DNA of 15,800 nt from DATJSJ01 sp035504175 (GCA_035504175.1 DATJSJ010000050.1:1-15800); one strand, 5' to 3'. Positions 1 through 8,103 are shown, numbered from the stretch's first letter. The notes: a model not told the origin generated them from the letters alone. Numbers and translations are program-made.

Positions 1-381
1 CGCGAGCGCCATCTGATAAGCGTTGTGCGCGGCGACGCACGCGGGCCCGACCTTCTGCAGCAGGAGCGTCTCGAGGTCGCAGAGTGCCACCATGCTGCCG
101 GTGATGTAGACCAGCGGCTCGCCGGCGCCGACCCAGGCGCCCTCCGGATAGACAAGCTCGATGTCGAGGGCGACGCCGCGCGCCTCGGCCACCTGGCGCA
201 GCCAGTCCAGCATCAGCCCGGCCGCGGAGATCACCGGGCGACGCAGAAAGATCGCGTAGGTGACGCGGCGGTCGCCGTAGCGGCCGACGACCTGTCGCGT
301 CCGGCAGAAATACATGTCGGTCCGGGCGGCGATGTCCCGTTCCAGATCCTCCGCCGGGCGCCGCCCCGCGGCGTCCGTCAT
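1..381 (-). CDS. pncB: Nicotinate phosphoribosyltransferase (partial, C-terminus beyond window)
   Basis: Only the first 127 codons are present; the gene runs off the left edge. The enzyme joins nicotinate to PRPP to give nicotinate mononucleotide, the salvage entry to NAD, in the cytoplasm. The visible N-terminus has family marks: a TDMYFCRT segment near residue 22 (compare the D-x-YF-x-RT start of this family), RRPV near residue 47, a YPEGAWVGAGEPLVYITGS strand-turn region near residues 78-96, and DLETLLLQKVGP near 102-113, which resembles the LET-LLQ helix of NAPRTases. The ATG overlaps the stop codon of the upstream DAHP synthase gene (ATGA, 378-381). No Shine-Dalgarno is visible, so translation is probably coupled to the upstream gene. 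The PRPP-binding half lies outside the window, so the activity is inferred from the N-terminal half alone. Confidence 0.82.
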   Translation of the reverse strand, partial: MTDAAGRRPAEDLERDIAARTDMYFCRTRQVVGRYGDRRVTYAIFLRRPVISAAGLMLDWLRQVAEARGVALDIELVYPEGAWVGAGEPLVYITGSMVALCDLETLLLQKVGPACVAAHNAYQMALA

Positions 382-1769
382 TGCGCGGCGACGGCGGGCT
401 GCGGTCCCTGGCCGGCGCCGGCGGCCCGGCGGGCTTTCAGCTCCTCGGCGACCAGGAAGGCGAGCTCGAGCGACTGCTCGGCATTGAGCCGCGGATCGCA
501 GAAGGTCTCGTAGCGCTCGCCGAGATCGGCCTCGGTCAGCCGGTGCGCGCCGCCGGTGCATTCGGTCACCGGCTGGCCGGTCATCTCGACATGCACGCCG
601 CCGGCCCAGCTTCCCTCCGCCGCGTGCACGTCGAAGAAGTCGCGCACCTCGGAGAGGATCGCATCGAAGCTGCGGGTCTTCACCCGGTTGGACGTCGTGA
701 CGGTGTTGCCGTGCATCGGATCGCACAGCCAGACGACCCGGCGTCCCGATTGCTGCACGGCGCGCAGCAGCGGCGGCAGCTTGGCCGCGACCTTACCCGC
801 GCCCATGCGGCTGATCAGCGTCAGCCGTCCCGGCTCGTCGGACGGGTTCAGCGTCTCGATCAGCCGCAGCAGATCGTCCGGATCACTGGTCGGCCCGACC
901 TTGATGCCGATCGGGTTGCGCACGCCGCGCAGGAACTCGACATGCGCGCCGTCGGGCTGGCGCGTGCGGTCGCCGATCCAGAGGAAATGCGCCGAGCAGG
1001 CGTACCATTCGCCGGAGGTGGAATCGATCCGGGTCAGCGCCTGCTCGTACGGCAGCAGCAGCGCCTCGTGGCTGGTGTAGAAATCCGTCTCGCGGATCTC
1101 CGCCGTGTTGTTGCTGGTCATGCCGCAGGCGGCCATGAAGGCCAGCGTCTCGTCGATGCGCGAGGCGAGGTCACGGTAGCGCGCGGCAAGCGGCGAGCGG
1201 GCGACGAAGCCGAGGTTCCAGCGATGCACCTCGTGCAGGTCGGCGTAACCGCCGCCGGCGAAGGCGCGCAGCAGGTTCAGCGTGCCGGCGGACTGGAAGT
1301 AGCCGCGTTCCATCCGCTCCGGATCGGGCACCCGCGCCTCGGCGGTGAACTCGGCGCCGTTGACGTTGTCGCCGCGATAGCTGGGCAGCGACACGCCGTC
1401 CGCCGTCTCGGTGTCGGACGAGCGGGGCTTGGCGTATTGCCCGGCCATGCGTCCGAGCTTCACCACCGGCAGCGAGGCGCCGAAGGTCAGCACGACCGCC
1501 ATCTGCAGCAGCACGCGGAACGTGTCGCGGATGATGTTGGCGGTGAAATCCTGAAAGCTTTCGGCGCAGTCGCCGCCCTGCAGGACGAAGGCGCGGCCCT
1601 CGGCGGCCAGCGCCAGGGCCGATTTCAGGTGCCGCGCCTCGCCGGCGAAGACCAGCGGCGGATAGCGGCGCAGGCGCGCCTCGACCTCCGCGAGCTTCGC
1701 CGCATCCGGATAGGCCGGCAGCTGCCGGGCCGGGCGGCTGCGCCAGCTTTCCGGGGTCCAGGTCGACAT
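378..1769 (-). CDS. Class II 3-deoxy-7-phosphoheptulonate (DAHP) synthase
   Basis: Catalyses the first step of the shikimate pathway: phosphoenolpyruvate plus erythrose 4-phosphate to DAHP. It is 463 aa from the ATG, the usual length for the class II (plant/Mycobacterium) type. The metal ligands of this class are visible: Cys68 in GGDCAESF, His353 in DPMHGNT, Glu395 in HVEMTGQ and Asp425 in FCDPRLN. The KPRSSD, GDNVNG and MTSNNTAE motifs are also present. A GTG lies two codons further upstream (1775), but AGGAGG is only about 3 nt from it and 8 nt from the ATG at 1769, so I chose the ATG. The 3' end overlaps the nicotinate phosphoribosyltransferase start by 4 nt. The gene follows a 137-nt spacer rich in hairpins that may affect its expression. 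Confidence 0.95.
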   Translation of the reverse strand: MSTWTPESWRSRPARQLPAYPDAAKLAEVEARLRRYPPLVFAGEARHLKSALALAAEGRAFVLQGGDCAESFQDFTANIIRDTFRVLLQMAVVLTFGASLPVVKLGRMAGQYAKPRSSDTETADGVSLPSYRGDNVNGAEFTAEARVPDPERMERGYFQSAGTLNLLRAFAGGGYADLHEVHRWNLGFVARSPLAARYRDLASRIDETLAFMAACGMTSNNTAEIRETDFYTSHEALLLPYEQALTRIDSTSGEWYACSAHFLWIGDRTRQPDGAHVEFLRGVRNPIGIKVGPTSDPDDLLRLIETLNPSDEPGRLTLISRMGAGKVAAKLPPLLRAVQQSGRRVVWLCDPMHGNTVTTSNRVKTRSFDAILSEVRDFFDVHAAEGSWAGGVHVEMTGQPVTECTGGAHRLTEADLGERYETFCDPRLNAEQSLELAFLVAEELKARRAAGAGQGPQPAVAAQ

Positions 1770-1787
1770 CGGCACTCCCTCCTCGTT

Positions 1788-1889
1788 GCCGCCCTTCGGA
1801 CGGCCTGGCCTTGCTGCTCCGCCCTTCGGGCGGGCAGGCCGCGCGGGTCCGTCTCGCGGCGGACCGACCGGCGGTCGGCCATTTAGGCC
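1788..1889 (-). promoter_or_regulatory. Hairpin-rich leader/terminator region between gor and DAHP synthase
   Basis: The 137-nt spacer (1770-1906) holds at least five short inverted repeats. Two are near-copies with a CCCTTCGG core: 1788-1804 (7 bp with one mismatch, TTC loop) and 1819-1833 (perfect CCGCCC/GGGCGG). The others are 1846-1865 (GGTCCG/CGGACC), 1864-1878 (CCGACC/GGTCGG) and 1877-1889 (GGCC/GGCC). The hairpin at 1864-1878 shares bases with its neighbours, so alternative folds are possible. The likely roles are termination of the gabD-gor transcript and/or a structured 5' leader for DAHP synthase, because the 1788-1804 stem ends close to the AGGAGG of that gene. No run of U and no leader peptide rich in aromatic residues was recognised. 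Function is inferred. Confidence 0.4.
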
Positions 1890-1906
1890 GGATTTGCCCC
1901 CGAAGG

Positions 1907-3316
1907 CTACTCGGCGGCGATGTCCCGGGCGCCGGGCACCTCTGCGACCCGCGTGCGGGTACGCAGCGTCACGAACTCCTCGGCCGCGGTCGGGTGGATG
2001 CCGATCGTCTGGTCCAGATCCGCCTTGGTCATCCCGGCGGTCATGCCGACCGCCAAGCCCTGCATGATCTCCGGCGCGTCGTCGCCGAACATGTGTATCC
2101 CGAGCACCCGGTCGGTGCCCGGGTCCACCACCACCTTCATCATGGTGCGGACCCGCCGGCCGGTCATGGTGTGGCGCATCGGCGTGAAGCGGGTCAGATA
2201 GATATCCGCCGGGCCGCGCTCCGCCGCCTGCTCCTCGGTGAGCCCGACCGTCGCGAGCGGCGGGTGGGAGAACACGGCCGTCGGCACGGCATCGAAGGAC
2301 CAGCGGCGCGCATGCGTGCCGAACAGCCGCTCGGCCAGCATATGCCCCTCGGCGATCGCGACCGGCGTGAGATTGAACCGGTCGGTCACGTCGCCGATGG
2401 CGTAGATATGCGGCTGACTGGTGGTCTGGAATTCATCGACCAGCACCGCGCCGCCGGCATCGACCGCAACACCCGCGCGCTCCAGCCCGAGCCCGCGCGT
2501 GTTCGGCACCCGGCCGACGGCGAAGAACACTAGGTCGGTGTCGATCGTCTCGCCATCGCTCAGGTGCAGGCGCTTCGATCCGTCCGGCAGCTTGTCGATG
2601 CAGCGCACGGAAACGCTGCGGTGCAGGCGCACGCCCTGGCTGTCCAGCGCCTCCGCGAGGGACGTGCGCAAATCGTGATCGAAGCCGCGCAGCGGCAGCG
2701 GCTGACGGGTAACCAGCGCCACCTCCGCGCCGAGGCCAGAGAAGATGCCGGCGAATTCCACGGCGATATAGCCCCCGCCGAGCATGACGATGCGCTTCGG
2801 CAGCGCCGGCAGGAAGAAAGCGTCGTCGGAGACGATGCCGTGCGCCGCACCCGGGATCTCGAGCCGCACCGGATGGCCGCCGACCGCAATCACGATCCGT
2901 TCGGCGGTGACGCGCCGGGACGCACCATCGCGACCGCAAATCTCGATCGTGTGCGGATCGACCAGCCAGGCGCGGTCGTCGAACACCTGTGCCCCGGCAT
3001 TCTGCAGCAGCTTCACGTAAACCGCGTTCAGCCGGGCGATCTCGCGATCCTTGGCGGCGATGAAAGCGGCCCAGTCATGCGTGCCGCGCTCCGAGTGCCA
3101 GCCGAAGCCGCGCGCATCCTCCGCCGCCATGCCGTAATCGGCGGCCATGACCATGAGCTTTTTCGGCACGCAGCCGACATTGACGCAGGTGCCGCCCCAG
3201 TGGCGCTCCTCGGCGATGGCGACGCGAGCGCCATGGCTCGCGGCGATGCGCGCGCAGCGCACGCCGCCGGAGCCGCCGCCGATGACGAACAAATCGTAGT
3301 CGAACCGGTCGCTCAC
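1907..3316 (-). CDS. gor: Glutathione-disulfide reductase (NADPH)
   Basis: FAD-dependent reductase that uses NADPH to turn glutathione disulfide into two glutathiones in the cytoplasm. It is 469 aa, typical for the family. The FAD-binding GGGSGG lies at residues 13-18. The redox-active pair is Cys44/Cys49 in GGTCVNVGCVPKK. The NADPH domain starts near GGGYIAVEFAG at 180, with Arg204 and Arg210 at the positions that confer NADPH preference in E. coli Gor. The catalytic His441-Glu446 dyad lies in HPTAAEEF in the C-terminal dimerisation domain. These marks separate it from dihydrolipoamide and mercuric reductases. The start is GTG (3316), overlapping the TGA of the upstream gabD gene as GTGA. 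Only a weak GGTGG precedes it, so expression probably depends on gabD translation. The gene ends in TAG. Confidence 0.95.
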   Translation of the reverse strand: MSDRFDYDLFVIGGGSGGVRCARIAASHGARVAIAEERHWGGTCVNVGCVPKKLMVMAADYGMAAEDARGFGWHSERGTHDWAAFIAAKDREIARLNAVYVKLLQNAGAQVFDDRAWLVDPHTIEICGRDGASRRVTAERIVIAVGGHPVRLEIPGAAHGIVSDDAFFLPALPKRIVMLGGGYIAVEFAGIFSGLGAEVALVTRQPLPLRGFDHDLRTSLAEALDSQGVRLHRSVSVRCIDKLPDGSKRLHLSDGETIDTDLVFFAVGRVPNTRGLGLERAGVAVDAGGAVLVDEFQTTSQPHIYAIGDVTDRFNLTPVAIAEGHMLAERLFGTHARRWSFDAVPTAVFSHPPLATVGLTEEQAAERGPADIYLTRFTPMRHTMTGRRVRTMMKVVVDPGTDRVLGIHMFGDDAPEIMQGLAVGMTAGMTKADLDQTIGIHPTAAEEFVTLRTRTRVAEVPGARDIAAE

Positions 3317-4791
3317 GCGCCGATGCCACCCAGCGCCAGGTACTTCACCTCGAGATAGTCCTCGATGCCGTATTTCGATCCCTCGCGGCCGAGGCCGGAT
3401 TCCTTCATGCCGCCGAACGGCGCGACCTCGGTCGAGATGATGCCCTCGTTGATGCCGATGATGCCGTATTCCAGCGCCTCGGCGACGCGGAACACGCGGC
3501 CGACGTCGCGGGTGTAGAAATAGGCGGCGAGGCCGAACGGGGTGTCGTTCGCCATCTCGATCGCCTCGGCCTCGGTCGCGAAGCGGAACAGCGGCGCCAC
3601 CGGGCCGAAGGTCTCGTCGCGGAAGATCTCCGCCCCGCGCGGCACGTCGGCGAGGATGGTCGGCTGGTAGAACGTGCCGCCGAGCCGATGCCGCTCGCCG
3701 CCGATCACAACCCGCGCGCCGTGCCGCACCGCATCGGCGACATGCGCCTCCACCTTGGCGAGCGCGTCGGCATTGATCAGCGGCCCCTGGGTGATGCCGT
3801 CCTCCATGCCGTTGCCAACCTTCAGCCCGGCCACCGCCTCGCGGAAGCGGGCGAGGAAGCGGTCATGGATGCCGTCCTGCACGAGGATGCGGTTGGCGCA
3901 GACGCAGGTCTGGCCGGTGTTGCGATACTTGCAGACCATCGCCCCCTTCACCGCCTCCTCGAGGTCAGCGTCGTCGAAGACGATGAACGGTGCGTTGCCG
4001 CCCAGCTCCATGCTGGTCTTCTTGATCGTCGGCGCGCATTGCGCGAGCAGCCTGGCACCCACCTCGGTGCTGCCGGTGAAGGAGAGCTTGCGCACCCGCG
4101 GGTTGGCGGTCAGCTCGCCGCCGATCGCCCCGGCCGGGCCGGTCAGCACGTTGCAGACGCCGGCGGGCAGTCCGGCGCGCTCGGCCAGCACCGCGATCGC
4201 CAGCGCCGAGAACGGGGTCTGGCTCGCCGGGCGGATCACCCCGGTGCAGCCGGCGGCCCAGCCGGCGCCGGCCTTGCGGGTGATCATCGCGGCGGGGAAG
4301 TTCCAGGGCGTGATCGCAGCGAACACACCGACCGGCTGCTTCTGCACCAGCAGGCGGCGGCCCGGCAGGTTCTGCGGGATCGTGTCGCCGTAGACGCGCT
4401 TGCCCTCCTCGGCGAACCATTCGATGAAGCTCGCGGCGTAGACGATCTCGCCGCGGCTCTCGGTCAGCGGCTTGCCCTGCTCGGCGGTCATGATCACCGC
4501 CAGGTCTTCCTGGTTGGCGAGCATCAGCTCGTGGAGCTTGCGCAGCATCGCCGCCCGCTCCTTGGCGGTCCTGGCCCGCCAGGCCGGCTGGGCCCGGTCG
4601 GCCGCCTCGATCGCCCGGCGGGTCTCGCCGGCCCCCATGGCGGGGACCGCGCCGATCACCTCGCCGGTCGCCGGGTTGCGCACCGGGACGGTCTTGCCGC
4701 CCTCCGCCTCGACCCATTTGCCGTCGATCAGGTTAGCCTGCCGGAACAGGGAGGGGTCCTTCAGCGGCAGCGGCGCGGCGGGGTTCAGCAT
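3313..4791 (-). CDS. gabD: NAD(P)+-dependent succinate-semialdehyde dehydrogenase
   Basis: Oxidises succinate semialdehyde to succinate, linking GABA (or 4-hydroxybutyrate) breakdown to the TCA cycle. It is 492 aa and closely follows the GabD pattern throughout. Asn164 is in TPWNFP, the general base Glu262 is in MELGGNAPF, and the catalytic Cys296 is in GQTCVCANR. A second cysteine at 298 forms the CxC pair that in human SSADH acts as a redox switch. Ser190 of the cofactor site is kept, but the usual lysine of the KPAS motif is Arg187 (IRPAS, a CGC codon), which is unusual for aldehyde dehydrogenases. The ATG at 4791 has a strong AAGGAG 7 nt upstream. The gene overlaps gor by 4 nt (GTGA). Other semialdehydes such as glutarate semialdehyde could be substrates. 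No GABA transaminase is seen next to it. Confidence 0.92.
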   Translation of the reverse strand: MLNPAAPLPLKDPSLFRQANLIDGKWVEAEGGKTVPVRNPATGEVIGAVPAMGAGETRRAIEAADRAQPAWRARTAKERAAMLRKLHELMLANQEDLAVIMTAEQGKPLTESRGEIVYAASFIEWFAEEGKRVYGDTIPQNLPGRRLLVQKQPVGVFAAITPWNFPAAMITRKAGAGWAAGCTGVIRPASQTPFSALAIAVLAERAGLPAGVCNVLTGPAGAIGGELTANPRVRKLSFTGSTEVGARLLAQCAPTIKKTSMELGGNAPFIVFDDADLEEAVKGAMVCKYRNTGQTCVCANRILVQDGIHDRFLARFREAVAGLKVGNGMEDGITQGPLINADALAKVEAHVADAVRHGARVVIGGERHRLGGTFYQPTILADVPRGAEIFRDETFGPVAPLFRFATEAEAIEMANDTPFGLAAYFYTRDVGRVFRVAEALEYGIIGINEGIISTEVAPFGGMKESGLGREGSKYGIEDYLEVKYLALGGIGA

Positions 4792-4817
4792 GGCGGATCT
4801 CCTTCGGCTGCCCTCGG

Positions 4818-4846
4818 TATGTAAGACCGGCCGCTGGCCGTGTCAG
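4818..4846 (-). promoter_or_regulatory. Candidate sigma70 promoter for gabD-gor
   Basis: Read on the minus strand, CTGACA (4846-4841) matches five of six bases of the -35 consensus. It is followed by exactly 17 nt and then TACATA (4823-4818), a modest -10. Transcription would begin near 4811, giving a 5' leader of about 20 nt that holds the AAGGAG ribosome-binding site of gabD. The call rests only on sequence similarity and spacing. Confidence 0.45.
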
Positions 4847-5022
4847 CGCCGGCGGGCTGTGGCGCGATCCCGCACCCCCGTCGCGCTCGGCCGGCCCGCC
4901 GCGCGGGAGGTGCCGCCACGGGTCCGGGCGTGGCAGTGACGGAACGAAGCAAGCCGCCGCCGGATGCACGGATCCTTGCCCGCCGCATTGCCAGAGCCGC
5001 CGCAATCGGGGAATCTCGGCGC

Positions 5023-6186
5023 GTGACCGACAGCCGGCCGGCCCTTCCGGGTGCGCCGCCCCCGCTGCGCCGGCGAAGGCCGGCCCGCGTCCGACTGCCG
5101 CCCGCCCGGGACGAGTGGTTCCTGCCGCTCAGCGTCGGCACGGCGCTGCTGTTCGTGCTCGCCGGCGGCACGCTGCTGCGTGGTCTTTCCCAGCCGCTCT
5201 GGCTGGCGGTGGTGTTCGTCTGGCTGTTCGCCGCCGTGCTCGGCTCCGCCCTGTCGGTGGTGCGGCACGCCGACCATCTCGCCGTCCGGCTCGGCGAGCC
5301 CTTCGGCACGCTGGTCCTGACCCTGTCGATCACCTTCATCGAGGTGACGAGCATCTCGGCCGTCATGCTGCACGGCGCGAATAATCCGACGCTGGCCCGC
5401 GATACTCTGTTCGCGGTCGTCATGATCATCCTGAACGGCATGGTTGGCCTGTCGCTGCTGCTCGGCGGCTGGCGCCACAACGAGCAGCATTACAATCTCA
5501 AGGGCGCCAACGCCTATCTCAGCGTCATCGTGCCGCTGGTGGTGCTGAGCCTGGTGCTGCCGGACTACACCCAGACCACCGCCGGGCCGACACTGTCCGG
5601 CCCGCAGCAGGGATTCCTGGTGCTGGTCGCGGTCGGACTTTATGCGGCCTTCCTGGCGATCCAGACCGGCCGGCACAGCAGCTACTTCCAGGAGGGCGAG
5701 ATCGCGCTCGAAGCGCGCGCGACCCCGGTGTTGCGACCGGTGCTGGGACACGCCGCACTTCTGTTCGCCTATCTCCTGCCCGTGGTGTTCCTGGCGGAAC
5801 AGCTCGCGCACCCGGTCGACTATCTCGTCGAGACGCTGCATGCGCCGGCCGCGCTCGGCGGGGTGATCGTCGCCGTGCTGGTGGCCACGCCGGAAGCGAT
5901 CGGCGCGGTGCGCGCCGCGCTGGCGAATCACCTGCAGCGGTCGGTCAACATCTTTCTCGGCTCGATCCTGTCGACGATCGGCCTGACGGTTCCTGCGATG
6001 ATCCTGATCAGCCATCTGATCGGGCGCAACATCATCCTCGGCGTCGAGCATTCCGATCTGGTGATGCTGCTGCTGACGCTTGGGGTCAGCGTTGTCACCT
6101 TCGCGAGCGGCAATACGAACGTCATCCAGGGCGCGGTGCACCTGATTCTCTTCGCCGCCTACCTGCTGCTGATCGTGCAAGGGTGA
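5023..6186 (+). CDS. chaA: ChaA-type Ca2+(Na+,K+)/H+ antiporter, CaCA superfamily
   Basis: Inner-membrane cation/proton exchanger. The protein is almost wholly hydrophobic, with about ten or eleven predicted membrane segments, and collinear with E. coli ChaA (366 aa). The two inverted CaCA repeats are recognisable: LSITFIEVTSISAVM with Glu107 in the first, and ATPEAIGAVRAAL...NIFLGS with Glu291 and Asn309 in the second. SVVRHAD...RLGEPFG and the RDTLF segment also match ChaA. No in-frame ATG occurs upstream of the conserved core, so a GTG start is required. I chose GTG 5023 (387 aa), preceded by a weak GGGGAA. In-frame GTGs at 4840 and 4930 would add an Arg/Pro-rich tail with no counterpart in ChaA. 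The gene is divergent from gabD and convergent with glmS. The ion it carries cannot be told from sequence. Confidence 0.85.
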   Translation: MTDSRPALPGAPPPLRRRRPARVRLPPARDEWFLPLSVGTALLFVLAGGTLLRGLSQPLWLAVVFVWLFAAVLGSALSVVRHADHLAVRLGEPFGTLVLTLSITFIEVTSISAVMLHGANNPTLARDTLFAVVMIILNGMVGLSLLLGGWRHNEQHYNLKGANAYLSVIVPLVVLSLVLPDYTQTTAGPTLSGPQQGFLVLVAVGLYAAFLAIQTGRHSSYFQEGEIALEARATPVLRPVLGHAALLFAYLLPVVFLAEQLAHPVDYLVETLHAPAALGGVIVAVLVATPEAIGAVRAALANHLQRSVNIFLGSILSTIGLTVPAMILISHLIGRNIILGVEHSDLVMLLLTLGVSVVTFASGNTNVIQGAVHLILFAAYLLLIVQG

Positions 6187-6207
6187 GCCTTCGCTTCGCA
6201 GATCGGG

Positions 6208-6257
6208 GCGCGCGTCCTGCGCGCTCGACAGGGTCGAAGGCGATTGCCTTCGCCCTG
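6208..6257. terminator. Two hairpins between convergent chaA and glmS
   Basis: The 93-nt spacer (6187-6279) holds GCGCGC/GCGCGC (6208-6224, 5-nt loop). It also holds a longer hairpin at 6229-6257: a 7-bp CGAAGGC/GCCTTCG stem with a GATT loop, extended by 5 more pairs after one bulged T. Lying between two converging genes, they are good candidates for a shared bidirectional terminator. Neither strand has a U-run directly after the stem, so this is not a textbook intrinsic terminator. Confidence 0.5.
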
Positions 6258-6279
6258 ACTGACGAAAAAGGGCCGGGAG

Positions 6280-8103
6280 CTACTCCACCGTCACCGACTT
6301 CGCCAGATTGCGCGGCTGGTCGACATCCGTGCCCTTCAGCACCGCCACATGGTAGGCGAGCAGTTGAACGGGAATCGCGTACAGGATCGGCGCGACGAAA
6401 GGATCGATCTCCGGCAGGACGATCGTATCGGTGGCAATTCCTGCCAGCCGCTGCGCGCCGTCCGCGTCGCTGAAAACGATGATCTGGCCGCCGCGGGCGT
6501 GCGCCTCCTGCAGATTCGACGCGGTCTTCTCGAACAGCTTGCCGCTCGGCGCCAGGGCCACGATCGGCACGCTCCGGTCGATCAGCGCGATCGGCCCGTG
6601 CTTCATCTCGCCGGCCGCATAGCCCTCGGCATGGATGTAGCTGATCTCCTTGAGCTTCAGCGCGCCTTCCATGGCGATCGGGAAACACGGGCCGCGGCCG
6701 AGATAGAGCACATCCCGCGCCTCCGCGACCCGCTCCGCCACCCGCCGGATCGCCTCGTCCTGCCCCAGCACCGCGGCGGCACCCCCCGGCACCTCCAGCA
6801 GTGCATCGGTCAGCCGCGCCTCCCCGGACGCATCCAGCCTGCCGCGCGCCCGTGCCGTCGCGATCGCCAGGCACGCCAGCACGCCGAGTTGCGCGGTGAA
6901 CGCCTTGGTGGACGCGACGCCGATTTCCGGCCCCGCCACGGTCTCCAGCACCGCGTCGCTCTCCCGCGCCATGCTGCTCTCCGGCACGTTCAGCACCGAC
7001 AGGACATGCTGGCCGGCCCCGCGCATATAGCGCAACGCCGCCAGCGTATCGGCGGTCTCGCCCGACTGGCTGACCAGCAACCCGAGCCCGCCCTGCGCCA
7101 GCGGCGGCTCGCGATAGCGGAACTCGCTCGCCACGTCGGCGTCGGTCGGCAAATGCGCCAGGCTCTCGAACCAGCGGCAGCCGACCAGCCCCGCATAATA
7201 CGCCGAACCGCAGGCGCTCAGCGTCACCCTCGGCACAGTGGCGAGATCGAATGGCAGATCCGGCAGCACCACGCGACGCGTGCCGGGATCGACCATCCGG
7301 TGCAGCGTATCGCCGATCACCGCCGGATGCTCGTGCAGCTCCTTTTCCATGTAATGGCGGAAATTGCCCTTGCCCATCGCGGCGCCGGTCAGCGCGGTGA
7401 CCTTGATCTCGCGCGCGACCGGCCGGCCGTTGACGTCGCGGAAATCAGCACTCTGGCGCGTCACCACCGCCCAGTCGCCGTCGTGCAGATAGGCGATGCG
7501 ACTGGTGAGCGGCGCCAGCGCCAGCGCGTCCGAGCCCACGAACATCTCGCCCTCGCCGAAGCCGACGGCGAGCGGCGCACCGTGCTGCGCGCCGATGATC
7601 AGCTCCGGATGCCCGGCGAACACCATCGCCAGCGCGTAGGCGCCTTCCAGCCGTCGCAACGCCGCTCCCGCCGCCGCGACCGGATCCATGCCGCGCCTGA
7701 GGTTGAGATCGACAAGCTGCGCCACCGTCTCGGTATCGGTCTCGGTCTGGAACTCCTGGCCGTCCGCCTCCAGTTCCGCCCGCAGATAGGCGTGGTTCTC
7801 GATGATGCCGTTATGGACCAGGGAGACGCGCGCGGTGCCGTGCGGATGCGCATTGCTCTCGGTCGGCGCGCCATGCGTCGCCCAGCGCGTATGGCCGATG
7901 CCGGTCGTGCCGGCGAGCGGCTGACGATCCAGCAGCGTTGCGAGATTCGCGAGCTTGCCTTCGGCGCGGCGCCGCTCGATATGCCCGTTCACCAGGGTCG
8001 CGATGCCGGCGCTGTCATAGCCCCGATATTCCAGGCGCCGCAGCCCATCCAGCAGCAGCGGCGCCGCCGCGCGCTCGCCGATCACGCCGACGATGCCGCA
8101 CAT
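6280..8103 (-). CDS. glmS: Glutamine--fructose-6-phosphate aminotransferase (isomerizing)
   Basis: Makes glucosamine 6-phosphate from fructose 6-phosphate and glutamine, the committed step to UDP-GlcNAc for peptidoglycan and lipopolysaccharide. At 607 aa it has the usual length. The N-terminal class II glutaminase domain begins MCGIVGVIG, so Cys2 becomes the catalytic residue after Met removal, with GHTRWATHG and HNGIIENH following. Two SIS domains follow, with CGSAYYAGL and SQSGETADTL in the first and GRGPCFPIAMEGALKLKE plus HAEGYAAGEMKHGP in the second. The C-terminus QPRNLAKSVTVE is the canonical GlmS tail. The ATG overlaps the glmU stop by one base (TGATG). A GGAG lies 8 nt upstream inside glmU. 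No glmS ribozyme precedes it, since glmU coding sequence directly abuts. Confidence 0.97.
   Translation of the reverse strand: MCGIVGVIGERAAAPLLLDGLRRLEYRGYDSAGIATLVNGHIERRRAEGKLANLATLLDRQPLAGTTGIGHTRWATHGAPTESNAHPHGTARVSLVHNGIIENHAYLRAELEADGQEFQTETDTETVAQLVDLNLRRGMDPVAAAGAALRRLEGAYALAMVFAGHPELIIGAQHGAPLAVGFGEGEMFVGSDALALAPLTSRIAYLHDGDWAVVTRQSADFRDVNGRPVAREIKVTALTGAAMGKGNFRHYMEKELHEHPAVIGDTLHRMVDPGTRRVVLPDLPFDLATVPRVTLSACGSAYYAGLVGCRWFESLAHLPTDADVASEFRYREPPLAQGGLGLLVSQSGETADTLAALRYMRGAGQHVLSVLNVPESSMARESDAVLETVAGPEIGVASTKAFTAQLGVLACLAIATARARGRLDASGEARLTDALLEVPGGAAAVLGQDEAIRRVAERVAEARDVLYLGRGPCFPIAMEGALKLKEISYIHAEGYAAGEMKHGPIALIDRSVPIVALAPSGKLFEKTASNLQEAHARGGQIIVFSDADGAQRLAGIATDTIVLPEIDPFVAPILYAIPVQLLAYHVAVLKGTDVDQPRNLAKSVTVE

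Noticed and set aside
381..1886. Long plus-strand open frame opposite DAHP synthase (501 codons)
   Set aside because: Arg/Gly/His-rich translation with no recognisable domain; it mirrors a certain gene on the other strand, as expected in GC-rich DNA.
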